Assembly: GCA_964504195.1 (NCBI GenBank)
Contig: CAZDDI010000067.1
Coordinates: 1 to 19,682 of the forward strand
Direction of reading: 5' to 3'
Origin: CAZDDI01 sp964504195
GTDB taxonomy: Bacteria; Chloroflexota; Anaerolineae; B4-G1; SLSP01
DNA: 19,682 nucleotides
Position numbers and translations under genes: made by a program. Of this stretch, positions 1-7,386 are shown in pieces. The notes below the pieces were generated by a model. It did not search any database, had not been told where the DNA came from, and saw only the letters and a program-made list of their open reading frames with translations. The stretch's first letter is position 1, and each line of letters opens with the position of its first letter.

Positions 1-12
1 AAGTGGTACATC

Positions 13-696
13 ATGGCCGTAAATGGGTGGGACATTGTCGGGCGTAAATTGACAACGCCTCATCCGACAATCATTGAGCCAGGATTAGCGTACGGGATTC
101 CCTGCCGTCCGCCATGTTGGCGCGCCCTGACGCCAGGGCAATCCACCCGCGCCGACGCCTTCCAAGTAAGAGAGCAATTACGCACAAATGAATGGGTTGA
201 TTATATCAGCGGCACAGACGCTAACGACGCATTCATTGTCGGCCCAACTCCTTCATCACGGGGTAGTATATTTGTGATTATAGAGCAGGATGTAGTCAGT
301 CACATCCAAGGTTCCTTGCTGTTTGACTATACTGTGGGAGAGTTGATCGGGCAGTTCGGGCCGCCGAAAGGCCTCTACTTGTTGGACCGCGCCACGGCCT
401 GTTCTGCTTGCGAAGTGTGGGAAACCTTAGGGTATAGATTTGAGCCGACTGTAGGCGATTCCTCGGCACATCTACTGTATCCCGAACAGGGGTTGTGGTT
501 TGTGGTAAGCGTGCGCATGAGCGGACGCGGGTGCATCTGTCCGGAGATGCGAATTGAGAGATTTTGTTACTATACGCCGCTTTCGATGGAGGAAGCGCAG
601 ACCGACAATTATCTGTTCGATTTGTGCTGGCCTAACTATTCTAGTTTGCTTCTGGGTCCCGTGATAGAGTGGCACGGGTTTGGTAGCGGGTATTGA
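13..696 (+). CDS. Uncharacterised protein, possibly 5'-partial
   Basis: The open frame runs without a stop from the first base of the window to a TGA at 694-696, so the ATG at 13 may be internal and the true N-terminus, perhaps with a signal peptide, may lie outside. No ribosome-binding site can be judged. The translated part (227 residues) is soluble-looking with no clear membrane segment. It carries a Pro-Cys-Trp motif (residues ~33-36) followed by LTPGQSTRADAF. That pattern is reminiscent, from memory, of uncharacterised exported proteins in Chloroflexota in which a PCW-x-x-(I/L)-x-PG-x-(S/T) segment introduces a small domain. Several other Cys residues (around 130-133 and 178-180) would suit an exported protein. 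I cannot assign a function. The gene ends 16 bases before a degraded RHS fragment, so it sits at the edge of decaying DNA. Confidence 0.55.
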   Translation: MAVNGWDIVGRKLTTPHPTIIEPGLAYGIPCRPPCWRALTPGQSTRADAFQVREQLRTNEWVDYISGTDANDAFIVGPTPSSRGSIFVIIEQDVVSHIQGSLLFDYTVGELIGQFGPPKGLYLLDRATACSACEVWETLGYRFEPTVGDSSAHLLYPEQGLWFVVSVRMSGRGCICPEMRIERFCYYTPLSMEEAQTDNYLFDLCWPNYSSLLLGPVIEWHGFGSGY

Positions 697-711
697 GGCA
701 CGCCCCAGAAT

Positions 712-983
712 TACTTGACCGCCGGGCGGATGATCCGCGCCGCGAACCTTGGCACAACCATAACCTACACCGCCGACGGTCTGCGCGTGCAGCAAGCCGT
801 GAACGGCGACCTCACCGCCTTCACCTGGAACTGGGCCGTGCCGGGGGTGCCCGAACTGCTCCAGGCGGGCGATACGCGCTACCTGGTGGGGCACGACACG
901 CTGGGTGAGCAGGCGGGCAACTTGTGGCGCTACTACCTCCCCGACCATCTCGGCTCGGTGCGCCAGAGCGTGGCCGCCGCCGG
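712..983 (+). pseudogene. RHS/YD-repeat core fragment (pseudogene)
   Basis: The frame starting near 712 reads LTAGRMIRAANLGTT, then YTADGLRVQQ, and ends with YYLPDHLGSVRQSV. This is the signature of the RHS repeat-associated core domain, where a DHLGSVR segment precedes the conserved core end. RHS proteins are large secreted or wall-associated toxin-delivery shells, so a ~90-residue piece cannot be functional. There is no credible start codon or ribosome-binding site and no N-terminal repeats. After QSVAA the RHS similarity stops abruptly, and the complementary strand becomes the end of a dnaE-like gene. The fragment is therefore truncated on both sides and joined to foreign sequence around 975-985. 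The exact breakpoint is uncertain by about 10 bases because the joint is rich in GCC/GGC. Confidence 0.75.
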
Positions 984-3773
984 GCGTCTGCGCGCGCAAC
1001 TCCGGCAACCATACGGCCAGCGCCGCCCACGGATAGCCGACCAGGTCTTTCTCCCACTGCCACCGCTGCGCGAGCGTTTCGGGCACGGTCGCGGCTGCGC
1101 CAAAATCGAACCCCAACTGCTGCACGCTCCCGGCCTGCGCGATGCGCGCGGCCTCAGCCAGCAGCGCCGCCCGGCTCGCGCCCAGCCCCTCCAGCGCGCC
1201 GCCCTGGATCAAGTGCGTGACCTCCCGCGCCTGCAAGTCCACCCGCCCCAGCAAATCGCGCACCCCCGTGAACGGCCCCGCCGCGCGCGCCTGCCCCAGC
1301 GCTGCAATCGCGCTCCGCCGCACGTCGCGCACCTCGCCCAGCCCCAGCCAAAGCACCGGCTGTGTACCTTCCCACGCCAGCGTTACCGTCGCCCCGCTGT
1401 GATTGACGTGCGGCAGCCGCACGGCCACGCCCAAGCGCTGCGCCTCGGCCATGTAGACCGCCGGGTGGTGATACCCGCCCCAATCGCGCAAACGCGCCGC
1501 AAAGAACGTCGCCGGATAGTGGGCCTTGAGGTACGCCGAGCGGTAACTCACGTCCGCGTAAGCCGTCGCGTGCCCCTGATTGAAGCCGTAACCGGCGAAC
1601 ACGCTGACCTGCTCCCACAACTGCCGCGCCTGCGCCGCCGTGAACCCCGGCCCCGCCGGCGCGGGCCGTTGGCAGCCAGCCTCGAACGCGGCCTGCATCT
1701 GCGCCATCTCGCCCGGCTGCATTTTGCTCATCCCGCGTCGCAGGTGGTCGGCCTGCGCCCAACTCAGGCCCGCAATCTCCGTCGCCACCCGCAAAATCTG
1801 CTCCTGGAACAGCAACACCCCCTGCGTGGCGGCCAGAATTGGCTCTAGTGCCGGGTGCAGGTAGGCGACCGGAGCCTCGCCCCGGTAGCGGCGCACGAAG
1901 ACCTCGGCCAGCCCGCCGGTGGCCGGGCCGGGCTTGAAGAACGCATTGGCCACCGCCAGATCGCGCACGGTGCGCGCCTGCAACTTGCGCAGCGTCCGCC
2001 GCGCCCCCTCCGACTCGCACTGGAAGATACCCACCGTGTCGCCGGCGGCCAGGAGCGCCTGGGTGGTCGGATCGGCCAGCGGAATCTCGGCCAGCCGGAA
2101 CGCCGGATCTCCGTCGCGCCGCACCAGGGCCGCCGCATCGGCCAGCACCGTGAGCGCGCGGATGCCCAACAGATCGAGTTTCGCCAGTCCCAGCGCGGCG
2201 ACGTCGCCGTGGGGGTATTGGGTAATGAGGAAGCCTTTGGGTGCCCATTGCACCGGTACAATGTCGGTGAGTGCGCCGGGAGTGATGACCACCCCGCCGG
2301 GGTGAACCGTCAAATGCGCGGGGAAGCCTTCCAGCGCGTAGGCCAGCCGGAGATAGTCATGCAGCGCAGCGGGCGTCGCGACCAGGACATCCTCCACTGT
2401 GCGCTCCACACCCTGGCCCGGGCGGAAGCGGCGCGGCAGGGCGGCGAGCAAGGCAGCGAGCGTGGCGTCATCCAGGCCGTAGGCTTTGGCGACTGCGCGC
2501 CCCGCCGAGCGCAGTTGCAGCGTGTTGACCGCGCCCACCAACGCCACGCGGTCGGCTCCGTAGCGCTGGCGGACGTAGGCCAGCACCTCGTCGCGGCGGC
2601 GACTGCAAAAATCGAGGTCAATATCGGGCGCGTCGGCGCGGGCAGGGTTGAGGAAGCGTGCAAAGTACAGGTCATGCGCCAGCGGATCCACGGTGGTGAT
2701 GCCGGTGCAGTAAGCGACCAGTGAGTTGGCGACGCTGCCGCGCGTGCTCACGGGGATCTCCTGCGTGCGGGTGTGCTGCACGATGTCGGCCACGATGAGG
2801 AACAGCGGCGCGTAGCCCTGCGCCGTGATGACGGTCAGTTCATGCGCCAGCCGCTCGCGCGCCGCTACCGGTGGTTCCGAGCCGTAGCGGGTGTGGAGGC
2901 CGGCTGCGGCCTGCGTCTGCAACGCTGTGGCGGGCGTTGCGCCGGCGGGCAAAGCCAGCGCGGGCCAGATGGGGCGGCCATCCGGCAAGGCCGGGCCGCA
3001 TTGCGCGGCCAGGGTAGCCGTGCGGGCTACTGCTTCCGGGAACTCCGTATAGCGAGCGGTGACTTCTGCCGGCGTGAGCCAGTGAACGCTCACTGCCGGA
3101 TCGTCGCCATCCGGCAGCGCAGTAGCGGGTACTTCGGTCAGGCGGCAGTTCAGGCGGATGGCCGCCAGCAGGCGCAGCAACGGACGCTCCTCCGGGGTGA
3201 GGCAGTAGACCGGCGGCAGGGCCACCAGCGGCACGCCGAGCCGGGCGGTCAGGTCGCGCAGAGTGTGGGCAGTGGCAGTATCCGCCGGGCGGTGGAGTTC
3301 TAGCCCTAGATAGGTGTGCTCATCGTAGAGGCCCGCCAGCCGCGCCAGCCAGCGGTGCGCCAGGGTGGGCTGCCCCGCGCGTAAGCAGCGCCAGGCCCAG
3401 CCCGTTTGCCCGGCATCGAGCGCGAGTAGGCCTGCCGCGTGCGCGCGTAGGTCGGCCAGGGTGAGGCCCCGCGCAGCGCGGGCTTCGCGATCAGCATGGC
3501 CCTGTACTAATGAAGAGAGGGCACAAAGCGCACGGTAGCCCGCCGGATCGCGGGCCAGGAGCACGAGTTGGCCGGGGGTGGGGACGGCATCCGGCGCGGG
3601 CAGATCGTCCGGCCAGGCTACGTTGAGGGTGAGGCCCAGGATGGGCTGGACGCCCACGGCGCGGCAGGCCCGGTCGAAGGCGACCGCGCCGTAGAGCGCG
3701 TGGGTATCGGTGAGCGCGAGGTGGGTGTCGCGCCCAGCAGGGTGTAGTACGAGTGGACGTGGAGGGGGATCAT
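983..3773 (-). pseudogene. dnaE2: DnaE2-like DNA polymerase III alpha subunit, broken
   Basis: This is a C-family DNA polymerase of the DnaE2/ImuC-like error-prone branch. The natural start is the ATG at 3773-3771, reading MIPLHVHSYYTLLGA, the PHP-domain N-terminus. Directly after this the PHP sequence jumps to THLALTDTHALYGAVAF in another frame, so roughly 18-20 codons that normally lie between are missing and the frame is broken. The rest is open: the palm carries PDIDLDF (about 2610-2632) and KLDLLG (about 2163-2180), which hold the catalytic aspartates, and RGSVANSLVAYCTGIT precedes the first. The C-terminus stops at WLPELRAQTP near 983, where the antisense of an RHS gene begins, so the OB-fold end is lost. 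About 930 residues remain against roughly 1050-1150 for the family. The start lies 5 bases after the stop of the acetyltransferase gene, implying a two-gene operon. Assignment as polymerase is secure; DnaE2 rather than DnaE1 is inference. Confidence 0.85.
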
Positions 3774-3778
3774 GGCGG

Positions 3779-4252
3779 TTACAACGGCAACCGCAGCACG
3801 ACCTCATCATCTTCCACTTCGCCCGTGCGTTCGAACCCCAGGCAGGTGTAGAAGCCTTCCGGGCTGCCCTCACCTTCGCCGCAACTGGTTAGCAGTTCGC
3901 ACGCGCCGGGCCGGGTACGGACATAATCCAGCAGCAGGGTGATGGCCTGCCGGCCAAAGCCCAAACCTTGATACGGCGCGGCGAGCATGAACCGCCACAG
4001 GAAGTATTCCGGTTCGTCGGGGTCATCGTAAAGCATAAGAAAGCCGACCGGCGTTTCATCCGCGTAGATGGCGCGGAACCAGGCTTTGGGTTCGAAGTGG
4101 GCCTGCGCGATGGATTGCCCGTTCGGGGCGACCATCCGCCGGTGCGCAGGGGCGAGCGTATTGCTCAGTTTGCAGATCTGCACCACCGTCTCGGCAGTGA
4201 TCTCGCGCAGGCTCACCTGCGCGGTGCGGTCAAGGTTGGGATAGTCGGGCAT
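3779..4252 (-). CDS. GNAT family N-acetyltransferase
   Basis: A 157-residue GNAT-fold acetyltransferase that would transfer an acetyl group from acetyl-CoA to a small amine or similar substrate in the cytoplasm. The acetyl-CoA loop region is seen as FMLAAPYQGLGFGRQAI (about residues 88-104, the Q-x-x-G-x-G/A pattern), preceded by the strand PVGFLMLYDDPDEPEYFLWR. The C-terminal SPEGFYTCLGFERTGE is the typical end of the fold. The pattern resembles spermidine/polyamine acetyltransferases of the BltD/SpeG-like group, but the substrate cannot be read from sequence. The start is supported by a strong site, GAGGAGGT, about 8 bases upstream of the ATG. It looks intact and is the first gene of a short unit with the broken dnaE gene 5 bases downstream. 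Confidence 0.85.
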   Translation of the reverse strand: MPDYPNLDRTAQVSLREITAETVVQICKLSNTLAPAHRRMVAPNGQSIAQAHFEPKAWFRAIYADETPVGFLMLYDDPDEPEYFLWRFMLAAPYQGLGFGRQAITLLLDYVRTRPGACELLTSCGEGEGSPEGFYTCLGFERTGEVEDDEVVLRLPL

Positions 4253-4329
4253 CGGGGGACCTCCTCAAAATAGAAAGTAGCCTACAGTTGTTGGGTAAGT
4301 GTAGCGGGAGAGGAACTACCGCGTCCTGC

Positions 4330-4543
4330 TCAATAATACTGCTTGGTATACCCATACGCTTTCGTGAACAGCTCGGTATTCTGGGGCAACTTGTACTTGA
4401 ATAACGTCTGCCGCAGCGCTTTCCTGACCTCGCGCTCGCCAGCGCTGGGGTTCTGCCAGCCGGGGAAACGCACATGACGCACGATTTTGTCTATATCGGC
4501 CACAAGGCGCTCGACCATCACGGGCGTATCTGCGGTACGCACA
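4330..4543 (-). pseudogene. hsdR: hsdR 3' remnant (type I restriction subunit R C-terminus)
   Basis: About 70 residues matching the extreme C-terminus of type I restriction HsdR: MVERLVADIDKIV, then VRFPGWQ, then AGEREVRKALRQTLFKYKL, ending in ELFTKAYGYTKQYY and a stop. In intact HsdR (about 1000 residues) this helical tail follows the nuclease and DEAD-box motor domains, none of which are present. The remnant has no start of its own and sits in a different frame directly behind the first ~53 codons of hsdS. One deletion thus removed most of hsdS and most of hsdR. No translation into a working protein is expected. Confidence 0.8.
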
Positions 4544-4702
4544 CTTCTGCCCCATCACATCCGCCGGGCTGCCCCACCGCCGAATCTTGAGCGATTCCGG
4601 GTCAAGATGTTCAAGCTCCACATAACGGTCAAGCGCCGTATCTGCGGGCAAAACGCGGATATTAATGTTTTCGGCGATTTTGTCAAAGCGGTAGCGGGTC
4701 AT
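4544..4702 (-). pseudogene. hsdS: hsdS 5' remnant (type I specificity subunit N-terminus)
   Basis: The ATG at 4702 opens a frame reading MTRYRFDKIAENINIRV, then DRYVELEHLDPES, then LKIRRWGSPADV, the characteristic start of a type I restriction specificity subunit and its first target-recognition domain. After about 53 codons the similarity ends and the following bases match the 3' end of hsdR in another frame. The chimeric frame runs on to 4316 as nonsense (128 residues in all). The start codon overlaps the stop of the preceding TumA-like gene as ATGA, so translational coupling was ancestral. Without its two recognition domains and conserved helices, HsdS cannot direct DNA binding. Confidence 0.8.
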
Positions 4703-4938
4703 AGGCTTTCAATCTCCGCGGCCAACCGGTCGGCGGGGCGCTCTCTGGCAAGCGTAGTGCGCAAATCCTGCGCCATTTTAGTCAAGGCGGCCCACTCCAC
4801 ATAATCCATCCGGTCATCGGTGCGCCCAGCATCATAGCGCTGCAAGAACTCCATCGAAGTTAGTCCATATTGCTGTTCATACCCTGCCAGGATTTCTTCT
4901 ATATCTTCCAACTGCGTCGCAATGGGTAGGGTGGTCAC
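4699..4938 (-). CDS. TumA-like antitoxin paralogue (third copy)
   Basis: A small acidic protein of about 79 residues with the block EILAGYEQQYGL, SMEFLQRYDAGRTDD and RMDYVEWAALTKMAQDL. It is nearly identical in this block to the TumA-like gene at 5609-5941, so the two are recent paralogues. The block matches the antitoxin partner of TumE-type toxins (an (Y/F)GM-S-x-EF...AG...D-(F/Y)-x-EWAAL pattern). I place the start at GTG 4938, which has GAGGA about 10 bases upstream. The longer in-frame ATG at 5037 would have to be read through a palindromic intergenic repeat and gives an implausible N-terminus. The N-terminal half seen in the 110-residue copy is missing, so this copy may be 5'-truncated by the repeat. 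It overlaps the hsdS remnant start by four bases. Confidence 0.55.
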   Translation of the reverse strand: MTTLPIATQLEDIEEILAGYEQQYGLTSMEFLQRYDAGRTDDRMDYVEWAALTKMAQDLRTTLARERPADRLAAEIESL

Positions 4939-4986
4939 AAAGCATTCATCCTCTATTCTTATGGCGCTTGTACAGTCACAGAAAAC

Positions 4987-5056
4987 AGGACGCGGATGAA
5001 CGCTGAAAACGCGGACAAGAAGAAAAATCCGCGCCATCCATGTTCATCAGCGTCCT
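4987..5056. repeat. 70-bp palindromic intergenic repeat
   Basis: The element has 15-base ends that are inverted copies with one mismatch (AGGACGCGGATGAAC at 4987-5001; GTTCATCAGCGTCCT at 5042-5056). It also has an inner stem CGCGGA (5010-5015) with TCCGCG (5028-5033). It can fold into one long hairpin. The wording (CGCGGATGAACGC and similar) resembles palindromic filler repeats common between genes in Chloroflexota-like genomes. It lies between the broken tumE gene and the third tumA-like gene and probably cut the 5' end of the latter. Confidence 0.7.
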
Positions 5057-5083
5057 AAATCCCTTTAGCAAAACAGAGTGAAC

Positions 5084-5606
5084 TTATGATTGGAGCAGGG
5101 GCTCCATCTCATCCAGGACGCTAAAGATATCCACCGGCTGGCCCTGCACAACCTCGGTTGCGCTGCGATGGATGTGATGCGGCGCATTATCGAGATGGGG
5201 GAAATGCGGGGTGTTGTCCCAGCGGCAGAGCTGTTTTCCGTCCTTGTCCATCCATTGAAAACTGTAATCAGTGATGGTGTATTCGTCTTCCGCTTGTGCT
5301 TCGATGTATTCAGAAAATTCCAATATACTTTCGTCTCTCAAAGTCAGACGTGCGCGAATATAACTCTTTTGCAGACCCTCATATTCTCGGATTTTCTACC
5401 GTACATTTTCCAAGCGCATTCAGTTTTAGCCACGAATTAGCACGAATTTTACGAATTTCTTATTGTTTTCGTGTTAATTCGAGTGAATTCGTGGCAAAAA
5501 TCTACAAGTGTACGGTGGCAAATTCTCGGATAATCTGGTGCCTGGTAATGAGCAGGTTTTCCAACAGCAAGCGTTTGACCGCCGATAGATAATCCACCGG
5601 GTTCAT
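5084..5606 (-). pseudogene. TumE-family toxin gene interrupted by a MITE-like insertion
   Basis: The gene starts at ATG 5606, two bases after the stop of the upstream antitoxin, and reads MNPVDYLSAVKRLLLENLL, ITRHQIIRE, then runs into an inserted element and a TAG after 34 codons. On the far side of the insertion the frame resumes as YEGLQKSYIRARLTLRDES, ILEFSEYIEA, FQWMDKDGKQLCRWDN, PHHIHRSATEVVQG, to a stop at 5084-5086. The second half has the TumE-family (DUF6516) hallmarks: RWDN-x-PH-x-P, the PHHIH box, and a C-terminal DIFSVLDEM. Removing the 129-bp insert and one 10-bp duplication gives an uninterrupted ~127-residue protein, a normal length for the family. The toxin is presumably inactive unless the element excises; a TTG at 5341 could start an 85-residue C-terminal fragment. 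Confidence 0.8.
5393..5521. mobile_element. 129-bp MITE-like element inside tumE
   Basis: It is flanked by the direct repeat ATTCTCGGAT at 5383-5392 and 5522-5531, which reads as a 10-bp target-site duplication (possibly 9). Its ends are imperfect inverted repeats: TTTCTACCGTACATTT on the left and, on the other strand from the right, TTGCCACCGTACACTT (13 of 16 matching, with ACCGTACA perfect). The core contains a second palindrome, GCCACGAATT at 5429-5438 with AATTCGTGGC at 5486-5495. It encodes no protein, so it would need a transposase supplied in trans. The A+T-rich CACGAATT core wording also occurs as an intergenic filler repeat in many such genomes. Confidence 0.75.
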
Positions 5607-5608
5607 AG

Positions 5609-5941
5609 CTATTCCTCGCTGGCGACCGCAGCCAACGTGGCGCTGAAATCCCGCGCCATCTTGGTTAAGGCGGCCCACTCCACATAATCCATCCGGTCAT
5701 CGGTGCGCCCGGCTTCATAGCGCTGCAAGAACTCCTGTGAAGACATCGCGTATTGCTGCTCATACCCGGCCAGCACTCTCTCCATATCCTCCAGTTGTCT
5801 GCGCAGCCGACTGGCTTCGAGGTCAACCAGCTTGTGCAGCGTTTGCGCGGTTACAGCATCAACCTGCTGGTTTTTATATAGTTCCGCCAGCCAACAGACG
5901 CCCTGCACATATCTTGTGTTTGGAGCAGTATATACTGTCAT
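5609..5941 (-). CDS. TumA-like antitoxin
   Basis: A 110-residue protein read as the antitoxin of the adjacent TumE-type toxin. The first half (LAELYKNQQVDAVTAQTL then HKLVDLEASRLRRQLEDME) is helical and coiled-coil-like. The second half has AGYEQQYAMSSQEFLQRY, EAGRTDDRMDYVEWAAL and TKMARDF, the block shared with the copies at 4699 and 6000. The start at ATG 5941 is chosen over upstream in-frame codons because AGGAGGGAGGT lies just ahead of it. The toxin start follows two bases after its stop, the usual antitoxin-first layout. If the toxin is dead, this gene is a relic that may still be translated. Confidence 0.75.
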   Translation of the reverse strand: MTVYTAPNTRYVQGVCWLAELYKNQQVDAVTAQTLHKLVDLEASRLRRQLEDMERVLAGYEQQYAMSSQEFLQRYEAGRTDDRMDYVEWAALTKMARDFSATLAAVASEE

Positions 5942-5999
5942 AAAATACCTCCCTCCTGATGTGATGCCACAGCTTGCAAAGTGGCGAACGCAGCGACTT

Positions 6000-6227
6000 T
6001 CACAGCTGGCTCTCGCCCTTAAGGAGCTGCACCCTTTGGCGCAGGTTGTCCGCCATCTGCGCCAGCGCCGCCCATTCCACATAATCCAGCCGGTCATTGG
6101 TCTGGCCGGCTTGCCACTGATGGAAAAAATCGGCGGTGGACAGTTGATATTGCTGTTCGAAGGCTCGCAAATCAGCTGTAGTCGTCGTCAAATCCATTTC
6201 CAATGCGTTGATTTCTGCTGTCATCAT
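6000..6227 (-). CDS. TumA-like small protein (first copy)
   Basis: A 75-residue helical protein starting with two Met codons (6227 and 6224). The C-terminal half reads LRAFEQQYQLSTADFFHQW, QAGQTNDRLDYVEWAAL and AQMADNLRQRV, a diverged relative of the two downstream TumA-like genes. It has no TumE-type partner directly after it; the next gene, 58 bases on, is another TumA-like gene. It directly follows the hsdM remnant, whose C-terminal frame, if read past an in-frame TGA, overlaps its start. No clear ribosome-binding site is visible, so expression may depend on coupling to hsdM. It could equally be an RM-associated small protein rather than an antitoxin. Confidence 0.6.
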   Translation of the reverse strand: MMTAEINALEMDLTTTTADLRAFEQQYQLSTADFFHQWQAGQTNDRLDYVEWAALAQMADNLRQRVQLLKGESQL

Positions 6228-6336
6228 TCAACCGTTTCTTGTAGTATAGCACACCTCCGCCCACCCGCTGCAATAACCGGTGGATGGATTTCGCCAGCTG
6301 TGTCGCGCTCTCCTCCCATGCCTGCATCGCTGCCCG

Positions 6337-7268
6337 TCAGTGGGTCCCGGTCGCCGCGTTCGGGATGATGGTGCTGGGCCATGCCTCCAACATCTCCACC
6401 AGCGTGTCCATCTCCTGCCAGAAGCTGCGCTCGCCGCCGGCGATCCCGTTCGCCGTCACGCGCTTGATGTAGAGCGGAATGGAGAGGCTGTACCCTTGCG
6501 CGGCGATCTCCTCCTGCGTAACGGCCCTGGCGAAATCCAGCGCTGCATCAAAATCTCGGTACGCCTCCAAAATGCGCGCCTGGTGCTCCGGCTTGAGGAA
6601 ACTTTGCGCCCGCTCCCGCGCCACCGCATTGATCGCATCAATAAACAGCACGCGCCCCTGGCGCTTCGGCGGCTTCTGCGTCCGGCAGACCACCACACAC
6701 GCCTCCATCGGCGAGTTGTAGAACAGGTTCGGCCCCAGCCCCAGCACGCACTCCACCAGGTCGGCTTGCACCAGTTTGGCGCGCATCTCGGCCTCCTCTT
6801 TGCGGAACAGCACGCCATGCGGGAAGAGAATCGCGCAGTGCCCCGTGTGCGCGTCCAGGCTTGCCAGGATGTGCTGGAAGAAGGCGTAATCGGCGCGGCC
6901 CTGCGGCGGCGTGCCCCGGAAGTTGCGACCCCACGGGTCGCTCTGCCAGGCAGCGCGGTTCCCCTGCTTGATGGAGTAGGCCGGAGCGCGTTTTGCAATG
7001 CCGCGCCCACATGGGTCGGCGTCTCGCGGACGCCGTTCCAGTGGCAGTGTTCGGGGACCTGAAAGCAATGCTCATCAGCGAAGTCCGCGCCGTAGGTGGC
7101 GATCATCTCAGTATATTCTTCGTCCCACACATCGCAGATGCGCTTGAAAAACAAGAGCGGCAGAATGTAACTCTTCCAGTCGGTGCGGTCCATGGGGCTG
7201 CCGCGCAAGATATTCGCCGCCTCCCAGAGGTGGGATTCGAGTTGGGAGAGAGTTACGGGTTGGGACAT
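6337..7268 (-). pseudogene. hsdM: hsdM with catalytic middle deleted (type I methyltransferase)
   Basis: The ATG at 7268 opens a normal HsdM N-terminus: LSQLESHLWEAANILRGS, MDRTDWKSYILPLLFFKRI, CDVWDEEY, through about residue 97 (AALQNALR). Then, near 6977, the sequence jumps frame to YSIKQGNRAAWQ, DPWGRN, GTPPQGRADYAFFQHI, ILFPHGVLFR, which in HsdM directly follows the NPP(Y/F) catalytic motif. The SAM-binding motif I and the NPPY residues themselves are gone (very roughly 170 residues) and the frame is broken, so the enzyme is dead. The C-terminal part ends at TGA 6337, but the same frame continues past it as AMQAWEESATQLAKSIHRLL, a plausible original end. Intact HsdM is about 500 residues or more. 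It headed the former operon hsdM, small genes, hsdS, hsdR. Confidence 0.85.
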
Positions 7269-7292
7269 GGGTCTATGGATGATCCTTTATGG

Positions 7293-7305
7293 TTGTACTG
7301 TACAA
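7293..7305. promoter_or_regulatory. 13-bp palindrome upstream of hsdM
   Basis: TTGTAC-T-GTACAA is a perfect inverted repeat centred at 7299, 25 bases upstream of the hsdM start on the minus strand. Its size and place suit an operator for a dimeric regulator of the RM promoter, but no regulator gene is adjacent and no good -10/-35 pair is visible around it. Confidence 0.35.
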
Positions 7306-7338
7306 AATCCCGCCGGCGCTCTCACTTGCACCGGCGGG
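7302..7338 (-). terminator. Weak terminator-like hairpin after the Csx3-like gene
   Basis: CCCGCCGG at 7309-7316 pairs perfectly with CCGGCGGG at 7331-7338 across a 14-base loop. Read on the minus strand, the 3' arm is followed by ATTTTGTA. It lies about 140 bases past the stop of the P-loop/Csx3-like gene and upstream of hsdM, so it could end the former transcript. The U-tract is short, so the call is tentative. Confidence 0.4.
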
Positions 7339-7386
7339 CAGAGGGTGTAGTCTATTCCGTCGCGGCGGTGCAGTTGCCGTGGTTAC

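Noticed and set aside
472..982. Extension of the minus-strand dnaE frame past 983 to a stop at 472
   Set aside because: This stretch is the reverse complement of the RHS fragment and the uncharacterised protein gene; it has no DnaE similarity.
715..1848. Long plus-strand frame of 377 codons
   Set aside because: Only its first ~90 codons are RHS sequence; the rest is the antisense of the dnaE2-like gene and reads as Arg/Pro-rich nonsense.
3774..3873. Upstream extension of the dnaE frame to 3873
   Set aside because: It lies antisense-shifted within the acetyltransferase 3' end; the true dnaE start at 3773 is in another frame.
4939..5037. Upstream ATG 5037 for the third tumA-like gene
   Set aside because: The extra N-terminus (MARIFLLVRVF and on) is encoded by the palindromic intergenic repeat and has no family similarity.
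6280..7062. Plus-strand 260-codon frame
   Set aside because: It is the antisense of the hsdM remnant, which has clear family motifs; the plus frame has none.
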